Below, one piece after another: positions 26,387 through 32,479 of a stretch of DNA of 64,000 nt (position 1 is the first letter of the stretch; each line of letters opens with the position of its first letter). The stretch spans positions 1-64,000 of the forward strand of contig CAYMLO010000014.1 in assembly GCA_964390905.1 (NCBI GenBank), read 5' to 3'. A program made the translations under genes and the position numbers. A model generated the notes under the pieces. That model made no database searches. It saw only the letters and a program-made list of their open reading frames with translations, and had not been told where the DNA came from. This stretch comes from JAFGLZ01 sp964390905 (lineage in GTDB: Bacteria > Planctomycetota > Phycisphaerae > UBA1845 > JAFGLZ01).

Positions 26387-27451
26387 CTACGCCTGTTCCG
26401 ATTGCCCTTCGTCCTCTTCCTCCTCGGTGCTGACCCGTGAAGGCATGGGCAGGTCGTGCAGATGGTAGAGCTGGGCGGGCGACTCGGGCTCCCCGGTTCG
26501 AGCGGACAGGTAGGCCGTCTCGATCACGGCCACGGTCGCCAGGTGCTGCGAAGCCGGCGACGGATACGTCTTGGCCTCGGCGAGAATCGCTTGGGCGAAC
26601 GCTCGAACTTGCGCGGCGCAGATCACCTTCTCCGTCGGGCAGGGCGGCACGTGCTCCCCGCCGTCGGTGGTTTGGACGGCGAGTCTGGGCGGCTCCAGGA
26701 TGAGACTGCCCTCGGGTCCGTCGAAGACCAGGGACCACGTCGTCGGCCGGGCCCGACGGTGGGCGAAGACGGCTGCCATCGCGCCGCTCTGGTAGCGGAG
26801 GGTCGCGGAGGCCACGTCTTCCGTGTCGTAGGGCTGCGTGCCCGACCGCCGAGCGGTGGTGGCCTGCACCTCATCGGGCAGATGCATCGTCTGAACGATG
26901 GCGTCGATCAGCCCGTAGGCGCGATCGATCAGCACGCCGCCGCCGGCCCGTTCGCTGTCGCCTCGCCACGCCAACGGGTCGGACTCGTGTATCAAGGCCA
27001 CGCCGCGGGCGGCGTAGGGTCGGCCGATCGTGGCCTCGACGTCCGCAAGCCCGGCGGCCTCGGACATGAACTGCCAGCGACGCCCGACGACCAGGCGGGT
27101 GTTGCTCTTCTCAAACGCTCGGATCAAGCCCTCCGCCTCGTGCACGGTGCGCGCAAGCGGGGGCGCGCGCCAGACGTGCACGCCCCTCGAGGCCGCCAGT
27201 TTCAAATGCTCGTGACATGCAAAGGGCGGGACGGAGACGAACAGCGCGTCCATGGGCTGTTCGACCACGAACGAACGATAATCATCGTAGGCCTCCACCC
27301 CGAGCTCCGAGGCACGGTTCTTGGCCAGGTCTCGGTCGTTGTCGGCCAGGGCGATCAACTCGATCCGCTCGCACGATCGCAGCGCCTCCAGCAGCGCTAC
27401 ACCGCTACCGTCGATTCCCAGAATGCCTGCTCTGACTCGCCGGTCTGCCAT
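26387..27451 (-). CDS. Gfo/Idh/MocA-family protein with altered catalytic motifs
   Basis: A 354-aa member of the glucose-fructose oxidoreductase/inositol dehydrogenase family: an N-terminal Rossmann domain and a C-terminal alpha/beta substrate domain. The dinucleotide loop reads AGILGIDGSGVALL, where GxGxxG is expected. The region of the family's EKP motif reads VWRAPPLARTVHEAEG, so the conserved Lys is replaced. Both changes suggest weak NAD(P) use or another function; this is inferred from the family pattern. The C-terminal tail is acidic (STEEEEDEGQ). The ATG at 27451 was preferred over a longer frame because a good promoter ends just upstream of it. No neighbouring pathway genes hint at a substrate. 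Confidence 0.8.
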   Translation of the reverse strand: MADRRVRAGILGIDGSGVALLEALRSCERIELIALADNDRDLAKNRASELGVEAYDDYRSFVVEQPMDALFVSVPPFACHEHLKLAASRGVHVWRAPPLARTVHEAEGLIRAFEKSNTRLVVGRRWQFMSEAAGLADVEATIGRPYAARGVALIHESDPLAWRGDSERAGGGVLIDRAYGLIDAIVQTMHLPDEVQATTARRSGTQPYDTEDVASATLRYQSGAMAAVFAHRRARPTTWSLVFDGPEGSLILEPPRLAVQTTDGGEHVPPCPTEKVICAAQVRAFAQAILAEAKTYPSPASQHLATVAVIETAYLSARTGEPESPAQLYHLHDLPMPSRVSTEEEEDEGQSEQA

Positions 27452-27479
27452 GGTGGCCCGCCCGTTCCCCCGCGCGTTG

Positions 27480-27509
27480 ACCATATCTTGCGGTCCCCGA
27501 TTCTGTCAA
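27480..27509 (-). promoter_or_regulatory. sigma-70-type promoter for the Gfo/Idh-type gene
   Basis: Read on the minus strand, TTGACA (27504-27509) is followed after 18 bases by TATGGT (27480-27485), about 30 bases before the ATG at 27451. The -35 is a perfect match and the -10 matches four of six. Confidence 0.5.
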
Positions 27510-27648
27510 TGCATCCGCGGCCCGGGGGATTCCGTTGGAACCCGATGTCTGTCCCTTGCCTTCGGCGGAGGGACCTGTCATCATGAACCGTCGCAATCCA
27601 CCTGAGGCATGACGGAACGTCTTGGTTCGCGAGTCGAAGGAGGTAGCC

Positions 27649-27834
27649 ATGAAGATCGCACTCGAAGGTTCCCAGGTGAAGATGATCCCTGAAACCGATC
27701 ATGAGAAAGAGAACCTGGACGCGCTGTGGAAGCTCGTGATCCGCTGCGATGAAGACAGCAAGGTCCTGTGTCCGGTCGGCCAGTATCTGCCGAACGAAGA
27801 CGAGGCCGCCTGCTTCGTCATCCAGGATCAGTAG
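27649..27834 (+). CDS. small protein of unknown function, 61 aa
   Basis: A 61-residue acidic soluble protein that I do not recognise. It has no signal peptide, membrane segment or obvious motif. It contains two Cys (IRCDEDSK and KVLCPVGQYL) and a third near the end (AACFVIQD), spaced unlike a zinc ribbon. The start is strongly supported: AAGGAGG at 27638-27644 lies five bases before the ATG at 27649, one of the best ribosome-binding sites in the window, which indicates real and perhaps abundant expression. It stands alone between a divergent Gfo/Idh-type gene and the convergent methyltransferase gene. Confidence 0.72.
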   Translation: MKIALEGSQVKMIPETDHEKENLDALWKLVIRCDEDSKVLCPVGQYLPNEDEAACFVIQDQ

Positions 27835-27872
27835 ACCTTCAGGCCTCCCTGGGGGCGCCGCCATTCGGTTCC

Positions 27873-28763
27873 TCAATCCGATTCGCGTCGATCCGATCCG
27901 CCCCGCCGGGCGACCAAGGTGAGCACGTCCAGCAGGTTGACCTTCATGTCGATCGCGCCAAGGCCGAGAAGCGATACGGCGCGCGGTAGCCACCGCGTGG
28001 GCCAGCCGATGACGTCGGCGAGCTTGGCGGCCATGTAGCCGACGTTGGCGGCGACCGGTTGATGGGAGACGTGTTCGACGACCAGGCCGGTCCGGGTCAT
28101 CATCTCCGTCAAGCCCCGCCGGCTGAAGAACGTCAGATGTTCGGGCGGCGTCATCAGATGCCACCATCGCCCGGTCACGCGGCAGGCCAGACTGTCGGTA
28201 TCGCCCGTGGTGACCACGACGATCCCGCGCGGCGCGAGCAGGCGGCGGACGGCCCGGAGCCAGGCGCCGGGTTCGAGAACGTGCTCGATGACGTCAAACA
28301 GCGTAATCACGTCGAAGCTTCCCCCCGGCAGATCGAGGGCGACCAGGTCGCCTGCGTGAGCCTCCACGCCCAACCGTTCGCGGACGACGGCGACGGCGTC
28401 GGCGGAGACGTCCACGCCGCAGCACGGGTAGGATTCGCGGGCGACCGACAGGAACGTCCCCGTCCCGCACCCGACGTCGAGCAGGTGACGTCCCCGCGGG
28501 GCGAACCGACGGATCAGCGCCAATCGACGCCGAGCGTTTGCCGTGGCCGCCCGCTGGGCGGCCGCCTTCGATGCGTCGGAGGCGTGCTGGGCCAACCGAT
28601 CTTCAAAGTACGTCGCGCCGTAGATGCCTCGGAGCCGTTCTGCCGAAGGGGGATCAGCCACGAACCACGTGCCGCACGACCGGCACGACCGGATGTGGCA
28701 GCCGTTCTTGACGAACAGCGGGCTACACCGATCGGTCCGGCAGCTGGGACAGTGGGTGATCAT
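27873..28763 (-). CDS. SAM-dependent methyltransferase with N-terminal zinc ribbon
   Basis: A 296-aa class I methyltransferase. The N-terminus carries a four-Cys zinc ribbon (HCPSCRTDRC and SCRSCGTWF). It is followed by a UbiG/Methyltransf_12-type domain with SAM motif I LLDVGCGTGTF and a later VITLFDVIEHVLEPG, typical of this group. Such methyltransferases often modify sugars, lipids or polysaccharide precursors. It starts 53 bases after the stop of the TrmJ-like gene and is probably co-transcribed with it. The substrate is unknown. A related protein occurs at 39.7-40.6 kb in the glycan locus. Confidence 0.83.
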   Translation of the reverse strand: MITHCPSCRTDRCSPLFVKNGCHIRSCRSCGTWFVADPPSAERLRGIYGATYFEDRLAQHASDASKAAAQRAATANARRRLALIRRFAPRGRHLLDVGCGTGTFLSVARESYPCCGVDVSADAVAVVRERLGVEAHAGDLVALDLPGGSFDVITLFDVIEHVLEPGAWLRAVRRLLAPRGIVVVTTGDTDSLACRVTGRWWHLMTPPEHLTFFSRRGLTEMMTRTGLVVEHVSHQPVAANVGYMAAKLADVIGWPTRWLPRAVSLLGLGAIDMKVNLLDVLTLVARRGGSDRRESD

Positions 28764-28816
28764 CGCAGGTGCGTCTCCATGCCGCCGTTCGGCCGCAGCC
28801 AGGCGGCCAGCGGGCG

Positions 28817-29566
28817 TTACCGTCGCTGGGGACCGTAGCGGGCGAACTCCTGGATCTGTTGGGCCAGGCCCATCAGGATTTGGGCTTCGGCGACGCTGAG
28901 TTCCGCTCGACTCAGGACGGCCCGCAGGGCGGACAGCAAGTGCTCTGGGTTCTGAGGTCTGAGGTACCCCAGCTCCAGCAGCGCCGCGCGGAGCTTGTCC
29001 ATCAGCCGAACCATCATCGCACCGTCCGCACGTTCCGGCGCCGGAGGCTGCGCGCGGACGGATTCGCTCGAGGCGACGAACAGCTCATACGCGCACACCA
29101 TCACGGCCGTCGCCAGGTTCAGGCTGGGGTATCCCTCATGTGACGGAATGCGGACGACGGCGTCGCAGGCAAGCACGTCCGTTCGGTCCAGACCGTGGTC
29201 CTCCGGGCCGAACACGACGGCCACGCGCTGACCGTCGTGAATTCGCTCGATCGCGGCGCCCGCCATCGCGCGGGGATTGGTCTCGATCGCCTCGCGATAC
29301 ATCCCTCCCCGGTGGCTCGTCCCAGCCGTCCAGTGTACGTCGGCAAGGGCTTCGTCCAGACGGTCGACGACGCGAGCGGACATCAGCAGCGGGGCTGCGC
29401 GGGCGCTTCGCTGCCGTGCGCGTCGATCCTGCAGATCGGCCTGGGGCGCGACCAGGACCAGATCCGTCAGGCCCATGTTGGCCATCGCCCGGGCGGCGCC
29501 GCCGATGTTGCCGGCCACCTTGGGCCTGACCAGCACGATGCGAATGCGCTCGAGCGTTCCGGACAT
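28817..29566 (-). CDS. trmJ: tRNA ribose 2'-O-methyltransferase, TrmJ-like (SPOUT)
   Basis: A 249-aa SpoU/TrmH-family RNA methyltransferase, closest in pattern to TrmJ, which methylates the 2'-hydroxyl at position 32 of tRNAs. The signatures are RIVLVRPKVAGNIGGAARAM near the N-terminus, VAVVFGPEDHGL in the trefoil knot and HEGYPSLNLATAVMVCAYEL, the SAM-binding knot segment. The C-terminal extension (about 165-249) is helical, as in TrmJ. The ATG at 29566 has a TACAAT box only eight bases upstream, which would give a leaderless or nearly leaderless transcript. It is the first gene of a two-gene unit with the downstream methyltransferase. Confidence 0.9.
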   Translation of the reverse strand: MSGTLERIRIVLVRPKVAGNIGGAARAMANMGLTDLVLVAPQADLQDRRARQRSARAAPLLMSARVVDRLDEALADVHWTAGTSHRGGMYREAIETNPRAMAGAAIERIHDGQRVAVVFGPEDHGLDRTDVLACDAVVRIPSHEGYPSLNLATAVMVCAYELFVASSESVRAQPPAPERADGAMMVRLMDKLRAALLELGYLRPQNPEHLLSALRAVLSRAELSVAEAQILMGLAQQIQEFARYGPQRR

Positions 29567-29753
29567 GGGGACCCATTGTATCAGCCGCGTTCCGGAAGGG
29601 GGCCGGTCGCGGGTCCGTTTTCCCTGGCGCTCTGGACCGGCGGATCAAATGCGGGTATACGTGTAAGGTGTTCGGTCGTGATCGCCTCGCCGCCGTGGCC
29701 GGCCGGGGGGGCCATGCCGACGGGGTGATTGCCCAGATTCGGGGCACTGCGTC

Positions 29754-30335
29754 ATGGACGACGATACCCAACGCCAGCTACTGGCACTCGCCCGGCGCTC
29801 CGTCCTTGCCGCCGCTCGAAGCGAGGCGCCTCCCTCTGCGGAAGGTTGTCCCGGTGGAAAGGAGGAGTTCTTCGGCGTCTTCGTCACGCTTCGAAGGGGC
29901 AGACAGCTGCGGGGATGCATCGGGACGTTCCACCCCACCGGAACGCTGCCGGAGGTCGTCGTTGAGTACGCCGGTTGCTCGGCCGCCCGCGACACGCGCT
30001 TTGCCCCCGTCACGCCGACGGAGGTCGACGAACTCAACATCGAGATCAGTGTGCTGTCGCCGCTAGAACTGGCGGAGGATCCGGCCTCGCTGGAGGTCGG
30101 GAAGCACGGGGTCTACGTAAAGGCCAAGGCTGGTATTCCCAGGACGGCCTGTTTCCTGCCCCAGGTGGCTGTCGAACAGAAGTGGAACGCCCAGCAGTTC
30201 CTGACCGCCCTGTGTGCCCAGAAGTGTCGTCCCCCACTCGACCCCGGCGCATGGCGTGACCCGGACCAGGCAGAGATCTACCTCTTCACGGCAGAGGTCT
30301 TCGGCGAGACGCCGGCCGGAAGCCGGACGTTCTGA
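29754..30335 (+). CDS. amrA: AMMECR1-domain protein (AmmeMemoRadiSam system protein A type)
   Basis: A 193-aa AMMECR1-domain protein. The family hallmark is LRGCIGTF, near residue 53; FFGVFVTLRRG precedes it, and INIEISVLSPLE-like (NIEISVLSPLE) and GVYVKAKAG strands follow. In bacteria this domain often occurs with a Memo protein and a radical SAM protein (AmrB and AmrS), but neither is in this window. The biochemical role of the family is not settled. The ATG at 29754 begins the conserved N-terminal helix (DDDTQRQLLALARRSVLAA). It is divergent from the TrmJ-like gene with about 190 bases between. Confidence 0.88.
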   Translation: MDDDTQRQLLALARRSVLAAARSEAPPSAEGCPGGKEEFFGVFVTLRRGRQLRGCIGTFHPTGTLPEVVVEYAGCSAARDTRFAPVTPTEVDELNIEISVLSPLELAEDPASLEVGKHGVYVKAKAGIPRTACFLPQVAVEQKWNAQQFLTALCAQKCRPPLDPGAWRDPDQAEIYLFTAEVFGETPAGSRTF

Positions 30336-30565
30336 CGAGGGTCTCGGTCCGATAACACCGTCCTGCGTCGCGACAGACCTCCGCGGGGTGTAGGGAACGT
30401 CCGTCAGAAGCCATTCTGTGCTTCATTCTTCGCATTCCTGCTTCATTGGGCCCGGGTCGCTGACGATACATACAAAGGCGCTGCAGAAAGGTCGATCTCC
30501 ACGCCGGGAGGCGGATCGACGGCCCGATAGGCCATGCAGCGGCCCCCTCATGCACGGAGGTCCCC

Positions 30566-30889
30566 ATGGTTGGACAAGAAGAGCGGCGAGCCCACCCACG
30601 TTACAGCATCGATTGTCCCATCTCGCTGAGCCCGGCCGATCTGGCCCGCGTGTTCGGGGGGCGTGGGCAGAATCTCAGCCACAGCGGCGCGCTGGTCGCG
30701 CTGCCCTTGTCCATCCCCCTTCGCCCAGGCCAGGACGTGGAGGTGAAGCTTCACCCCCGCCCCAACCCGATGCTGACGGGCGGCGCGTCGCAGCATGCTG
30801 AAGTCCGTAACGCTCGCGTGGTCCGTGTCCAGCGGGGCACGACGCTTTTCGACGGCCTGCAGCTTGTGGGCCTGACGTTCGACGCGTAG
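30566..30889 (+). CDS. PilZ-domain protein
   Basis: A 107-aa single-domain PilZ protein, a likely cyclic-di-GMP receptor. The N-terminal arginine motif is RRAHPRY (R-x3-R), and the second motif, D/N-x-S-x-x-G, appears as NLSHSG. Both are the contacts to the dinucleotide in characterised PilZ proteins. The domain order and length match stand-alone PilZ proteins. It could affect motility or exopolysaccharide; flagellar genes lie 5 kb away, but there is no direct link. The ATG has a GGAGG seven bases upstream (30557-30561). Confidence 0.88.
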   Translation: MVGQEERRAHPRYSIDCPISLSPADLARVFGGRGQNLSHSGALVALPLSIPLRPGQDVEVKLHPRPNPMLTGGASQHAEVRNARVVRVQRGTTLFDGLQLVGLTFDA

Positions 30890-30966
30890 CGCCCACCCCT
30901 GCTTCCTGCGTATCCCATCTCGCATCGGACCTCCCAACGCAGCATTTGTTTGGGGTGGCATATTCT

Positions 30967-31009
30967 TGTTTGACATGCCAAACATCCGCAGCTATCATGA
31001 CGATGTCAT
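30967..31009 (+). promoter_or_regulatory. promoter with overlapping palindromes, head of the iron operon
   Basis: TTGACA (30970-30975) and TATCAT (30993-30998), 17 bases apart, form the best promoter in the window. An 18-bp palindrome, TGTTTGACATGCCAAACA (30967-30984), covers the -35; only one symmetric pair mismatches. A second inverted repeat, ATGAC-GAT-GTCAT (30997-31009), covers the -10 and the likely start of transcription. A further TGTTTG half-site lies at 30947-30952. These are likely operators for the DtxR-type regulator and/or the Fur-FeoA protein encoded just downstream. Which protein binds which site is inference. Confidence 0.75.
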
Positions 31010-31033
31010 AGTGGCGTCTGTCCGGGAGACCCC

Positions 31034-31513
31034 GTGGAGCACTGGAAGGAATTCGATTCTGGCGGCGTGACGCATAGCGTGAGCCATCACCTCGCCGCCA
31101 TCGCGCACCTGACTGAGCGCCACGGCTATGCCCGGGCGGTGGACGTGGCGCGGTATCTGGAGATCACACGGGGCAGCGTCTCGCTGGCGCTCAAGTCGCT
31201 CAAGGGTCGCGGACTGGTTCTGGAAGACCACAACCGATTCCTAATGCTGTCCGAGGAAGGCCAGCGCATCGTCGACCGGATCCGCGCCCGTCGGCGGGTC
31301 GTCCGGAGGTTTTTCGAGGAAGTGCTTGGTGTCGAGTCGGAGCGGGCCGAGACCGACGCCTGCAAGGTCGAGCACCTGCTGAGCGACGAGGTATGCAAAC
31401 GGCTGGAGGCATTCCTCAAAGACCGTCGCAGGCCTCGGAAAAGCGGACCAGGCAAACCGCGAGCGGGTCGTGACGTGTCCCGGGCCGCGCGGGGCAGGTC
31501 CGCGCGATCCTGA
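31034..31513 (+). CDS. DtxR/MntR-family metal-dependent transcriptional regulator
   Basis: A 159-aa DtxR-type regulator. The winged helix is recognisable (GYARAVDVARYLEITRGSVS, then LKGRGLVLEDH). It is followed by the dimerisation/metal-binding helices with ACKVEHLLSDEVCKRLEAFL, in which Cys, Glu and His are the usual ligands. The C-terminal SH3/FeoA-like domain of DtxR proper is absent; the tail is instead a basic, Arg/Lys/Ser-rich stretch of about 25 residues. The start is GTG at 31034. It opens an operon in which the Fur-FeoA gene begins two bases after its stop. Family knowledge says such proteins repress metal uptake when Fe(II) or Mn(II) is bound. Confidence 0.88.
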   Translation: MEHWKEFDSGGVTHSVSHHLAAIAHLTERHGYARAVDVARYLEITRGSVSLALKSLKGRGLVLEDHNRFLMLSEEGQRIVDRIRARRRVVRRFFEEVLGVESERAETDACKVEHLLSDEVCKRLEAFLKDRRRPRKSGPGKPRAGRDVSRAARGRSARS

Positions 31514-31515
31514 CA

Positions 31516-32238
31516 GTGGGAGAAGCCAACTTGGACGTGCACGAGCAGATTGCCAAGAAGTTTGAGGAGGTCTTTGCTCAGGATGGATTCGGCCGGGTCG
31601 ACGACCGATCACGCGTGCTCGAGGCGTTGCTGCGGCATGAGGATCATGTCAGCGCCCAGGAGCTCGTTGAAGACCTCGCTTCGGGGGATGGGGCGCCGGA
31701 TCCGGAGCTCGTCGAACAGGCCCTCGAGCAGTTCGTCCACTACGGACTCGCCACGCCGATTCAGGCTGAGGACGGCCAGACGCGATACGAACACGTTCAC
31801 ATCGGGCGGCATCACGACCACATCATCTGTGTGAACTGCGGTCGGATCGTGGAGGTGCAGTGTCCGCTGGAGGATCGCGTGGCCGATCTGAGTCGCAGGA
31901 CGGGGTTCCAGGCGGTTCACACCCACCTGCAGATCCACGGCATCTGTCCGACATGCACGGCGGCTCGGCCTCGGCGGTTTCCCCTAGATCGTGTGGCGGC
32001 CGGCGAGAAGGTCCGCATCGTGCAGATCGGCGGGGGGGGAACGATGGCGCAGCGGTTGACCAGCATGGGGCTTCGCGTCGGGTCCGTGGTCCGCAGGCAG
32101 AACACCAACTGGCTCGGGCCGGTGATCGTTTCGGTGGGGACGACGCGGTTGGCCATCGGCCGGGGCATGGCCAGGCGGATCAGCGTCGAGCAGTTAGACG
32201 CGGGCCAAGCGTCGTCGGATGGAAAGGCGTCGAACTAG
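31516..32238 (+). CDS. Fur-FeoA fusion protein
   Basis: A 240-aa protein that joins two iron-homeostasis modules. Residues 1-150 are a Fur-family repressor: a winged helix (somewhat diverged), the metal motif GRHHDHIICVNCG (His99, His100, Asp101, His102), and structural zinc Cys pairs C105-x2-C108 and C144-x2-C147. Residues 155-226 are a FeoA domain (SH3-like) with the typical IGGGGTMAQRLTSMGLRVGS. It is preceded by the DtxR gene and followed by a separate feoA and feoB. FeoA domains are usually free proteins that act on FeoB; here one is tied to a DNA-binding iron sensor. The start is GTG at 31516; a TTG at 31531 with GGGAG upstream is the alternative. Confidence 0.85.
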   Translation: MGEANLDVHEQIAKKFEEVFAQDGFGRVDDRSRVLEALLRHEDHVSAQELVEDLASGDGAPDPELVEQALEQFVHYGLATPIQAEDGQTRYEHVHIGRHHDHIICVNCGRIVEVQCPLEDRVADLSRRTGFQAVHTHLQIHGICPTCTAARPRRFPLDRVAAGEKVRIVQIGGGGTMAQRLTSMGLRVGSVVRRQNTNWLGPVIVSVGTTRLAIGRGMARRISVEQLDAGQASSDGKASN

Positions 32239-32242
32239 GCGG

Positions 32243-32479
32243 ATGGGCATGACACTCGTCGATCTGGCAGAGGGCCAGGAAGCGAAGATTGTGAAGATCG
32301 GCGGCGGTGGGGCCATCCGCCAGCGGCTCTTGGACATGGGGATCATGCGCGGCACCCCCATCCGTGTGGAGCGGAGGGCCCCGCTTGGCGATCCGATCGA
32401 GGTCACGGTGAAGGGCTACTACCTGGCCATCCGGCAGGAGGAGGCCCGACACATCCAGGTGGACGCCGACGCCCCATGA
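32243..32479 (+). CDS. feoA: ferrous iron transport protein FeoA
   Basis: A 78-aa FeoA: a small cytoplasmic SH3-like protein needed for FeoB-dependent Fe(II) uptake. It shows the family pattern: TLVDLAEGQEAKIVKIGGGG, RQRLLDMGIMRGTPIRVERR, then GDPIEVTVKGYYLAIRQEEA. The core is close to the FeoA domain of the fusion protein upstream, suggesting a local duplication. Its stop overlaps the start of feoB by four bases (ATGA), a sign of translational coupling. The ATG at 32243 is preferred; an ATG at 32219 is in frame but lies inside the preceding gene. Confidence 0.92.
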   Translation: MGMTLVDLAEGQEAKIVKIGGGGAIRQRLLDMGIMRGTPIRVERRAPLGDPIEVTVKGYYLAIRQEEARHIQVDADAP

